A model generated the notes under the pieces. The model was given only the letters and a program-made list of their open reading frames with translations, did not search any database and was not told where the DNA came from. A stretch of DNA of 64,000 nt, taken from assembly GCA_947178125.1 (NCBI GenBank), contig CAMWXB010000002.1:48826-112825 (forward strand), in the 5' to 3' direction. This document shows positions 57,433-64,000 of this stretch, one piece after another; position 1 is the stretch's first letter, and the number at the start of each line of letters is the position of its first letter. Made by a program: the position numbers and the translations under genes. This DNA is from an uncultured Lachnospiraceae bacterium (GTDB lineage: Bacteria; Bacillota; Clostridia; Lachnospirales; Lachnospiraceae).

Positions 57433-58243
57433 AAACGCCGACCGATATCTTCTCTTTTCCTTTTTTCGTCTCTCCTGCCTGCCCATAGTAAAGGAATTTT
57501 CCATACCCCCGCACAGTCACCGCATCATCTTTTTTCAACTGATAGCTATTATTCTCCATTGCAATCCCATTGACAAAAATTCTGCCGGCGCCAAACAGCG
57601 CAAGGCTCTGACTCCTTGAAATATGATAAAGCTTCGCGATAATGCTGTCAATCCTTGCGGAAGAAACAACGATTGTTATTTTTTCCGGTTCTGTGCTTTG
57701 TAAAATAATTTCACCGCTGACGACTTGACATTTGATATTCGTATGCTTTATTTGATGCAGATTTTCCAGCAAATACGGCACAATACTCTGCTGGCAGAAC
57801 AAAATGCCACATTGCCCGCTATTCATCCGTTGTAAGCCGCTCTGCCCCTGACCATCCTCCTGCCCCTGTACGAAAATATCTCCAATCGTACTGCGCTCGA
57901 TTCCAAGATTCATGATTGCTCCAAGAAAATCCCGATGCGTCAGCTTGTCTGCAAATTTGGGCATAACGGGCTGTATCTGTATGACCGCGATCGGATATTC
58001 CTCATCATATCCCAGATTTTCCGGACTGCCGAAGCGGATCATTTTCCGCTCACAGACAGGCGCACCGCCCTCCATGGCATATCCGGCATAGGAAAGTTCC
58101 TCTTTTACCTCATAAAGCACCTGCTGCTGTGCCAGACTGAGAAAAGGCGTATAGGTATAGATTCCTCTGCTGTATGACTTGTCTGCCAGTTCCAGCAGGC
58201 GGTTTCTCAGTTGTAATAATTCTTTCTCATTTGCTTCTGTCAT
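57425..58243 (-). CDS. ylmH: YlmH-family S4 RNA-binding protein
   Basis: 272 residues. An N-terminal domain with YTPFLSLAQQQVLYEV and MIRFGSPENLGYDEEYPIA, a central domain with HRDFLGAIMNLGIERSTIGDI, and a C-terminal S4 domain at about 185-250 (ARIDSIIAKLYHISRSQSLALF, IFVNGIAMENNSYQLKKDDAV). In B. subtilis YlmH helps clear stalled 50S-peptidyl-tRNA in the RqcH quality control pathway. It follows the permease gene by 6 bases here rather than the usual division genes. Confidence 0.88.
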   Translation of the reverse strand: MTEANEKELLQLRNRLLELADKSYSRGIYTYTPFLSLAQQQVLYEVKEELSYAGYAMEGGAPVCERKMIRFGSPENLGYDEEYPIAVIQIQPVMPKFADKLTHRDFLGAIMNLGIERSTIGDIFVQGQEDGQGQSGLQRMNSGQCGILFCQQSIVPYLLENLHQIKHTNIKCQVVSGEIILQSTEPEKITIVVSSARIDSIIAKLYHISRSQSLALFGAGRIFVNGIAMENNSYQLKKDDAVTVRGYGKFLYYGQAGETKKGKEKISVGVFG

Positions 58244-58249
58244 TTCTTA

Positions 58250-60376
58250 TTATTCTATGCCTTTCTGCATCTTATTCTCTCTTCCCCGGATTTTGCCTTT
58301 TTGTAATATCACCAATCCAATTCCCACAAGAATCAGACCAATCCCCAACAACTGCATTACATCGGAAAACCGCAGCGTCTCCCTGTATAGAACCGGGAAC
58401 ACGGACTCCATCTTTTCCGGACAGCAGGAAATGAGCACGCTGAAAGCGTTATTCAAAAAGTGCATCAGCATGGCCGGATAAATGCTGTCTGCTCTGTATG
58501 CCACATAGCATATTACAAATCCCAGAAGTCCGGTCGGAATCAGTTTGACCAGACTCATATGATAGATGCCGAACAGCACCGCAACAATGACGATTGCCGT
58601 CGAAATACGGTATTTTTCCTTCATGGCATGAAAGATCATTCCGCGGAACATCATTTCTTCACAGACTGCAGGCGCCAATGCGATAACGAACAGGACAGAC
58701 AATAGATTACCGCTCATAAGCTCGTCAAAAACAGTAACAACATTCTCCGCACTGTCCGGGAGCAGGCTGACCAATCCGACGGAAATGACAAGATTGATCG
58801 GAATAAAGCCTGCGATCAGGAAAATTCCGCCCAAGAAGTTTTTGATGCCCGTTTTTCGGAATCCATAGGTCATGCATAAATCCCTTTTGGTATAAACAAC
58901 GACAAAAAGCGGTATGAACAATATGAGCAGCTGCGTTCCGAATACGCCAGCAAGGCCGAACTTCAGCTGCAGCATGCTGCCGGCATACAATATGAGCACG
59001 ATCGTCAGCGAGACTACGAACCAGACATCGGATACCGTCGGCACACCGCCTTTCTGCAGATTGCTCCGTCTCTCGAACAACTGCATTCCTCCTTTTCCAT
59101 CGCCGAACAGAATCGATTCGCTGTCATAAATCCGGCTCAGGAAAAGAATCGCCAAAACAGCATAAGCCACATTGGAAAGGAGTACAACGGCAATCGCCGT
59201 ATAATCAATTTTGAATATGAGCATATTTTTGATCAGCAGACAGATATTGGCGACCGGAATCATTGCCATCGTCTGTGTCAGCTCTATATTCGGAATAAAA
59301 CCGATATATCCTGTGAGCATGATGACCAGCATCAGCGGCGTTATGTAGTTATTAGCCTCCTTATAGCTCCTGGCAAAAGAAGTCACGCACATCGTCACCG
59401 CGCTGACAAACAGGGAAAAGGCAAATACCGCCAGCATACATACGAGAATCGCCGGCAGGAACTTTGCGATTTCAAAGGACTGTGTCTCCGTCTGCATGTC
59501 CATGATCTGATACATATAAAAAGCGAGGCCGCCCATGGAAAAAATATTGAGCAGAGCCGATATGATGCCGATCAGGGCCACCGTTAAGAACTTCGATATG
59601 ATCAGCTGTCTGCTCGTCACAGGCAGCGTCAGAATCGTCTCAAGGGTACCTCTTTCCCTCTCTCCTGCAGTCGTATCGATGGCAGGATACATCGTTCCCA
59701 TCATCAGGCTGATGATCAGCATGAAGGGCAGAACGGCCCCCATGATACTGCCAAGAGACTGCTCACTGCTCGCCGTATCTTTATTTTCATAAAGGACAGG
59801 CTCCAGAATTTCATGAACGTCGAGTCCGGCCGCCCGAATCTTTTCTTCCGTCAGTTCTTCTTTAAATTCATCGAATACATCCAGCACGATATTTCTGGCA
59901 TAGGATGAATTCGTTGCTGATGAAAGATAATAAATATCGTACTGCATCTTTCCGTTCTGCATCGCACCGGACACATAAACGTCGATTTCCTCATCGTTCA
60001 GCGCCCTTTCGTAATCGGTTATGCTGCCGGCATCGACAAGGGTGATCGTATAGTTCTCCCCGTCAGCGTCCTCCTCTGCGCCGCCGCTTTCTTCTGTCCG
60101 GCCGCCGCCCGCTTCCGATGCCTTCGAACCATCATCCTTTTGCCCTTTCTCCGCAAGCATCCGTGAAAAAGCGCCGTCATCTTCCGCATCTACCGCAATC
60201 CGGTAATTCTGCGCCTCCATGCTGGATGAGATCATCGCAACAACCTGCATGGCTCCGATAAAAATGAGCGGATACAGAATGACCGGAATGACCAGCATCA
60301 TGATAACCGTTTTTTTATCCCGAAAGACATCCAGCATTTCCTTTTTGACGAGTGTCTTTATAATCTTAGTGCTCAT
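58250..60376 (-). CDS. ABC-2 permease fused to CPBP intramembrane protease
   Basis: 708 residues. The N-terminal part (about 1-420) is a NatB-type permease: a cytoplasmic start, a helix near 25-45, a large extracytoplasmic loop with a low-complexity Gly/Glu/Ser insert (about 80-110), and further helices. The C-terminal part is a CPBP (CAAX-like) protease domain with EEMMFRG (Glu573, Glu574, Arg578), FGIYH (His606) and MHFLNNAF (His639). This fused arrangement is known from Firmicutes; its substrate is not. It overlaps the ATPase gene by 11 bases. Confidence 0.9.
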   Translation of the reverse strand: MSTKIIKTLVKKEMLDVFRDKKTVIMMLVIPVILYPLIFIGAMQVVAMISSSMEAQNYRIAVDAEDDGAFSRMLAEKGQKDDGSKASEAGGGRTEESGGAEEDADGENYTITLVDAGSITDYERALNDEEIDVYVSGAMQNGKMQYDIYYLSSATNSSYARNIVLDVFDEFKEELTEEKIRAAGLDVHEILEPVLYENKDTASSEQSLGSIMGAVLPFMLIISLMMGTMYPAIDTTAGERERGTLETILTLPVTSRQLIISKFLTVALIGIISALLNIFSMGGLAFYMYQIMDMQTETQSFEIAKFLPAILVCMLAVFAFSLFVSAVTMCVTSFARSYKEANNYITPLMLVIMLTGYIGFIPNIELTQTMAMIPVANICLLIKNMLIFKIDYTAIAVVLLSNVAYAVLAILFLSRIYDSESILFGDGKGGMQLFERRSNLQKGGVPTVSDVWFVVSLTIVLILYAGSMLQLKFGLAGVFGTQLLILFIPLFVVVYTKRDLCMTYGFRKTGIKNFLGGIFLIAGFIPINLVISVGLVSLLPDSAENVVTVFDELMSGNLLSVLFVIALAPAVCEEMMFRGMIFHAMKEKYRISTAIVIVAVLFGIYHMSLVKLIPTGLLGFVICYVAYRADSIYPAMLMHFLNNAFSVLISCCPEKMESVFPVLYRETLRFSDVMQLLGIGLILVGIGLVILQKGKIRGRENKMQKGIE

Positions 60377-61145
60377 CCGCTATGCCCTCCTTTTCGATCA
60401 GTTCCGCAAAAACATCCCGCAGATTTCCTTTTCCGGTCTGCGCTTTCAGACCTTCAGGCGCGCCTTCGCTAATGATCTTCCCCCGGTGAATCATCAAAAT
60501 CCGGTCACATAAATATTCCGCCTCTTCCATATAATGGGTTGAGTACAAAATGGTCTTTCCCCGCCCGCGTTCCTTTTTCATAAAATCGATGATCGCGGCG
60601 CTGCTCAAAATATCCAGTCCAAGTGTCGGCTCGTCAAAAATATAGACCTGCGGATCGTGCACAAGACATCTTGCAATGGATGCACGCTGTGTCTGCCCGG
60701 TGGACAGCTTCTCGATCCGATTGTCGATAAAACTTCCCATAGAAAGAATTTCAGAGATCTCCTCAATCTTTTTTTCGGTATCCTCTTTAGACATCCCATA
60801 AAGCACACCGAGCATCCGGAGCAGTTCTCTGGAAGAAAGCCTTCCGTAAAGCTTCGTATTATTGGACAGATAGCCGATATGTCTTTTTACTTCAATATCA
60901 TCTGTTATCTCTTTTTCACCAATCTGAATGCTGACCATACCGCTCGTCGGCCGCATCAGCTTGGACATCATCCGTAGAAGCGTCGTCTTGCCAGCGCCAT
61001 TCGGCCCGAGAATCCCGACGATTTCTCCTTCCCCTATAGACAGAGATATCCCATCGACTGCATTGATATCGATCTTTTTATTTTTCTTCTCATTTCTGGT
61101 AAATGTCTTTACAAGGCAGTCCGCCTTAATTCTGTTCTTCTCCAT
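60366..61145 (-). CDS. NatA-like ABC transporter ATP-binding protein
   Basis: 259 residues. Walker A GPNGAGKTT is at 47-55, the signature LSTGQTQRASIARCL with LSTGQ in place of LSGGQ, and Walker B VYIFDEPTLGLD; GKTILYSTHYMEEAEYLCDR follows. It powers the fused permease with which it overlaps. The start at 61145 has GGAAGG 8 bases upstream, inside the end of the preceding gene. The pair resembles sodium or drug exporters of the NatAB type (inference). Confidence 0.93.
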   Translation of the reverse strand: MEKNRIKADCLVKTFTRNEKKNKKIDINAVDGISLSIGEGEIVGILGPNGAGKTTLLRMMSKLMRPTSGMVSIQIGEKEITDDIEVKRHIGYLSNNTKLYGRLSSRELLRMLGVLYGMSKEDTEKKIEEISEILSMGSFIDNRIEKLSTGQTQRASIARCLVHDPQVYIFDEPTLGLDILSSAAIIDFMKKERGRGKTILYSTHYMEEAEYLCDRILMIHRGKIISEGAPEGLKAQTGKGNLRDVFAELIEKEGIADEH

Positions 61146-61611
61146 CTTCTTTTCCTTCCTCTTCCGCATTCTCCAGCCGATTTGTCCGCTCTCTGTAAAA
61201 ATAGGATAAAACGGATAGTCCCGCAAAGCACGACGCAAAAACGAGCAGGGCAATAACAGCTCCCGAAGCGGCCGCGCCCAATATCACCTGATATTCGCGA
61301 TATTTTATGACACCAAAGATGATACCGCTTATTCCTCCCGCAAGCAGGCTGGATTTCAAATTCACACCCGGAACAGGAGCCTGCCTTCTGTCCCAGATGC
61401 CGTTCTTTAAACAGCTGACGACAATATAGACAGCAAGGCACATAAAAACGGTCCATTCTCCCATGATGCGTTCAAAATCTCTTCCATACAGAAAAATCTG
61501 CACAAAAAGCACGACCATAAGCCCCCAAAAAGCCAGCCAGCAGCCGTTATGTTCTATCTGCAATAATTTTTGCTCCTGCATTTCATCCAGCCTGTTCTTT
61601 TGCTTTTTCAT
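61126..61611 (-). CDS. Small membrane protein (DUF6773-like)
   Basis: 161 residues. A polar start (MKKQKNRLDEMQEQKLLQIE) leads to four transmembrane helices (CWLAFWGLMVVLFVQIFLYG, FMCLAVYIVVSCLKNGIW, SLLAGGISGIIFGVI, VILGAAASGAVIALLVFASCF) and an acidic tail ENAEEEGKEDGEEQN. The layout and position between an XRE-type regulator and a NatA ATPase match the DUF6773 family; function unknown. It overlaps the ATPase gene by 20 bases. The start at 61611 has GGAG 10 bases upstream. Confidence 0.75.
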   Translation of the reverse strand: MKKQKNRLDEMQEQKLLQIEHNGCWLAFWGLMVVLFVQIFLYGRDFERIMGEWTVFMCLAVYIVVSCLKNGIWDRRQAPVPGVNLKSSLLAGGISGIIFGVIKYREYQVILGAAASGAVIALLVFASCFAGLSVLSYFYRERTNRLENAEEEGKEDGEEQN

Positions 61612-61670
61612 TTTTATAAGTCTCCTTTCCAACAGTGTGAACAATTTCTTAGCCTGCGCCTCCTGCAGGC

Positions 61671-61886
61671 CTAGAAATTCTCTTCACACTCTTCTTCCCA
61701 GAATAAATCATCCAGACTTTTCCCCAAAACACGACAAATAGCACGGCACAGTTTGATCGTCGGATTATACTCCCCCTGCTCGATGGCGTTGATCGTCTGT
61801 CTGGATACGCCGACAGCTTCCGCAAGCGCCTTCTGCGTCATGTCCTTTTCAGCCCGCGCCACTTTGATCGCTATATTTCTCGCCAA
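61671..61886 (-). CDS. XRE-family HTH regulator (YozG/YgzD type)
   Basis: 71 residues, almost only the helix-turn-helix: RAEKDMTQKALAEAVGVSRQTINAIEQGEYNPTIKLCRAICRVLGKSLDDLFW. Small proteins of this type accompany and control neighbouring ABC exporters. It is the first gene of the five-gene row ending with the CmpB-like gene and has a clear promoter. Confidence 0.93.
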   Translation of the reverse strand: MARNIAIKVARAEKDMTQKALAEAVGVSRQTINAIEQGEYNPTIKLCRAICRVLGKSLDDLFWEEECEENF

Positions 61887-61952
61887 GTATTTCTCCTCCC
61901 TCCTGCACTACTCCATTGCCTTTCATTGCCGTCTTTTGGCTTCCCTTACAAA

Positions 61953-61981
61953 AAAGTATCATATGCAGGTCTAAATGTCAA
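61953..61981 (-). promoter_or_regulatory. Promoter of the HTH-ABC exporter operon
   Basis: Minus strand TTGACA (61981-61976), 17 bases, TACTTT (61958-61953); GATACT two bases upstream is an alternative -10. It is about 65 bases before the regulator start, where the regulator itself may bind. Confidence 0.65.
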
Positions 61982-62033
61982 GTATATATTACTTTTATTT
62001 CTTTATATTTTACATGCAAGGACATGTTACATA

Positions 62034-62669
62034 CTATTTAAATGACTCTTTTATCTTCCACACTGCATGCCTTATCTCCCACGACACCTGCCCAAGAATC
62101 TGCCATCCATTCTCCTCATACACGACAAGCACTGTTTCATTCGAAAAAACCACGCCTTCTCTCTTCGCATAAGACGCCATCTTGAAAACGGGATTCCTCT
62201 CTCCGTCCGCATAAGATTCGACAATCTGCATATCCCACACATGACCATCCAGTTCCGCCAATTCGGTCTCCGGCGATATGCAGCGTACAGTCCCGTTTTT
62301 TATCTCAAAAATATGGATCAATGTATATTCCGTCACAGTATTCGCAAAATACAGATATACAAGCGCTTCCGCCTTTCCGTCTCCGGTAATATCCCGATAT
62401 TCCGTCTTTTCAACAATACCCGGGTAATAGGGTGTCTCCCAGTCAACAACCGTTCCGCCATGAAAGGAAAAATGCAGTATAACGGGCTCCATCTCCCTGC
62501 CGCTTTGATAATCCTCCCATGTAATTTCAGGCAGATCCGCTTCCTTTTCTTTTTCCGCAGCTTCTGCCATCCTGCTGCCCGATACCGTTAAAAAAGCCCT
62601 TACAAAAAAAACTACTGTAAGGGCCATCATAACAACTCTCATTCTTTTCAATCTTTTTCCACGTTCCAT
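62034..62669 (-). CDS. Exported hypothetical protein
   Basis: 211 residues. A basic start and hydrophobic segment (RVVMMALTVVFFVRAFLTVSG) form a signal or anchor. The body is mostly beta-strand with DITGDGKAEALVYLYF, an Asp-rich loop like those of FG-GAP/VCBS calcium-binding repeats, and ends IRHAVWKIKESFK. No family is named with confidence. GAGG lies 4 bases before the ATG, rather close. It follows the GTPase gene by 12 bases, so it may serve in the same metal-related operon. Confidence 0.7.
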   Translation of the reverse strand: MERGKRLKRMRVVMMALTVVFFVRAFLTVSGSRMAEAAEKEKEADLPEITWEDYQSGREMEPVILHFSFHGGTVVDWETPYYPGIVEKTEYRDITGDGKAEALVYLYFANTVTEYTLIHIFEIKNGTVRCISPETELAELDGHVWDMQIVESYADGERNPVFKMASYAKREGVVFSNETVLVVYEENGWQILGQVSWEIRHAVWKIKESFK

Positions 62670-62681
62670 TCTTCCTCGCCT

Positions 62682-63611
62682 CTAAAAGAAACTGATAATT
62701 TCTTCTTTGGGTCGCTTCGCCTGCTCCACGCTGATCGCATGGAGTACCGGGCCTTCGCCGCCGTAATCGGCAAAGTATTCATTTGCTACCTTTGCAGTCA
62801 CCTTCACCCACTGTTTATCCGTCAGCTTATCTGCCTTGTCATATTCACAGGCAAAACCGAGAAATGCCATGTCATCGGCACAGCATGTCATTGCCATCCT
62901 GCCCGGCACAAAATATCCCTTTGGAAAATTCTTCGGCACGAGTACCATTGCCGTAAACTGCACGGTCTTTCCTTCATACCGCCCAATATGATCCAGCGAA
63001 TCCAGATACCAGACGCCATAGCTTCCATTGTCCAGTTCCAGAATCGGCGATGACAGGTCATAGGGCAGGTCATCCTCCATGATTTCATTGACCTCCCCGT
63101 TCGCATCCTCAAATACCAGTTCCGCCTTCGGATTGATCGCCTTGACATTTCTTTTATAACTGCTTAAATCTTCTACACCATCGCAGCGGTTAAAGATGAT
63201 CAGTTCCGACTTCCGGAGCATTTCCGCAAGAAGCGATTTCATATTTGTAAAATACATCGGAAAGGTAGACGCATCGATTGTCGTGACCTGCTGTTCTATT
63301 TTCCAGTGCCACGGAAGTTTCATGTTCTTATAATTCCACATCCCGTTATATTCGATGATGATACGTTCCGGTTTATGCTTTTTTTCCAGTTCGATCAGAT
63401 GTGCAGAATTAAAATCACTCTCTTCCTCAATCAGCTCTAAGATCGTTCTGCTTTCTTCAAGCAGTTTTTCGTCATATTCTATTTCGCCCTCCTCGCATAA
63501 CAGCAGAAGTGTTTTTCCACGAACCTGAAAGTAGGGCTGTGCCAGTGTATAATTGATGAACTCCGTTTTACCGCTTTCCAGAAAACCGTTGATAATATAG
63601 ACCGGTTTCAT
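62682..63611 (-). CDS. CobW/COG0523 GTPase with TIGR03943-like C-terminal domain
   Basis: 309 residues. The P-loop NGFLESGKT is at 8-16; IIIEYNGMWNYKNMKLPWHW replaces the usual CxCC-containing region, so the canonical metal-binding cysteine motif is absent; the G4-like ELIIFNRCDG is present. The last 110 residues (VQFTAMVLVPKNFPKGYFVPGRMAMTCCADDM) resemble the DUF1980/TIGR03943 domain. The family handles zinc or other metals. It lies 39 bases after another COG0523-type gene. Confidence 0.85.
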   Translation of the reverse strand: MKPVYIINGFLESGKTEFINYTLAQPYFQVRGKTLLLLCEEGEIEYDEKLLEESRTILELIEEESDFNSAHLIELEKKHKPERIIIEYNGMWNYKNMKLPWHWKIEQQVTTIDASTFPMYFTNMKSLLAEMLRKSELIIFNRCDGVEDLSSYKRNVKAINPKAELVFEDANGEVNEIMEDDLPYDLSSPILELDNGSYGVWYLDSLDHIGRYEGKTVQFTAMVLVPKNFPKGYFVPGRMAMTCCADDMAFLGFACEYDKADKLTDKQWVKVTAKVANEYFADYGGEGPVLHAISVEQAKRPKEEIISFF

Positions 63612-63649
63612 ATTACCGTTCCTACCCCTTTCTTACGCTTTCGCGCTCC

Positions 63650-64000
63650 CTATTTATGAAATAGAGCCGCCAGTTTTTCCTCGTCCAGTTTAGAACCGAT
63701 GACACAGATTTTTCCGGTCACGTCCGGCTTACCGCTTCGGATATCGCACTCTTCCGGCACATAATCGAAATAAATCCACGCGCAGTCTCCCGACGGCACC
63801 ATGCCTTTTGCACGGAGCACAATACCATATTCCTCTTCCCGCTCCAGTTTCTGAAGACGCTCCTCTATCTCGCTCTGTGTATAAGACAGCGGTGTCTCGA
63901 TTCCCCAGCTCGTAAATATCTCATCCGCATGATGATGGCCGTCATGGTCATGATGACAGTGCTCATGCCCGTGCCCTTCTCCGTCATGCTCATGATGATG
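63650..64000 (-). CDS. Histidine-rich COG0523-type metallochaperone, C-terminal part (cut by window edge)
   Basis: The frame is open from the right window edge to a TAG at 63652-63650, giving 116 residues. It begins in a His/Asp-rich stretch (HHHEHDGEGHGHEHCHHDHD) and continues with IFTSWGIETPLSYTQSEIEE, LRAKGMVPSGDCAWIYFDYV and IGSKLDEEKLAALFHK, the C-terminal CobW domain. The His-rich loop suggests zinc or nickel binding. The GTPase domain lies beyond the window. It precedes a second COG0523 gene on the same strand. Confidence 0.88.
   Translation of the reverse strand, partial: HHHEHDGEGHGHEHCHHDHDGHHHADEIFTSWGIETPLSYTQSEIEERLQKLEREEEYGIVLRAKGMVPSGDCAWIYFDYVPEECDIRSGKPDVTGKICVIGSKLDEEKLAALFHK

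Overview
The window looks like a chromosomal segment from a spore-forming Clostridia, most likely Lachnospiraceae. The support is gene order rather than any marker gene. It has the complete spoIIIAA-AH operon, spoIVB, spoIIM and CotF-like genes. It also has the blocks yicC-remA-gmk-rpoZ-rimO-pgsA-cinA-recA-recX-rny and yqhY-nusB-xseA-xseB-ispA-dxs-tlyA-nadK-argR-recN-spoIVB-spo0A. Base composition is moderate, and no rRNA, tRNA, CRISPR array, prophage or classical insertion sequence was seen.

Layout, left to right. 1-3.2 kb: a truncated lipoprotein gene, upp, a PadR regulator, a TraX-like membrane protein and an unknown membrane protein. 3.3-6.7 kb: the glycolytic cluster gap-pgk-tpiA, with strong hairpins in both intercistronic gaps. 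7.1-12.2 kb: a PHP-type histidinol phosphatase, mnmA, a SpoVB-like flippase and DAHP synthase. 12.3-19.7 kb (minus strand): recA-recX, rny, an aspartate aminotransferase, a NUDIX hydrolase, spoIIM and xerD. 20-27 kb (minus): yicC to cinA, followed by an odd pentapeptide-repeat membrane protein lying between cinA and recA. 27-35 kb: rqcH, two CotF-like genes, a second flippase, glgA, a receiver-less spo0A and spoIVB. 35-44 kb (minus): the recN-to-yqhY metabolic/DNA block. 44-54 kb (minus): a secreted transglutaminase-like protein, prfC, deoB and the spoIIIA operon. 54-64 kb: rarA, a PHP protein, a CmpB-like membrane protein, YlmH, an ABC exporter whose permease is fused to a CPBP protease, its HTH regulator, and two COG0523 metallochaperone-type GTPase genes, the last cut by the window edge.

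The most unusual signal is a family of palindromic elements of about 190 bp with three clear copies (6834-7026, 10974-11162, 29056-29247) and a decayed or diverged fourth (21574-21781). All share an asymmetric core. The outer arms of about 40 bp differ between copies yet are perfectly or almost perfectly self-complementary within each copy, which implies compensatory change. They occur in divergent, tandem and convergent gaps, so they are not simply terminators. A second, smaller repeat family of two adjacent hairpins lies in the nadK-argR gap (twice) and in the leader of the aminotransferase gene.

A second striking point is that the gene at the canonical spo0A position keeps the DNA-binding domain and about 40 residues resembling the start of the receiver, but lacks the phosphorylated part. 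The spoIIIA operon and spoIIM each have a matching sigma-E-like promoter. recA has a consensus promoter overlapped by LexA boxes, and several other promoters and terminators can be placed to the base.
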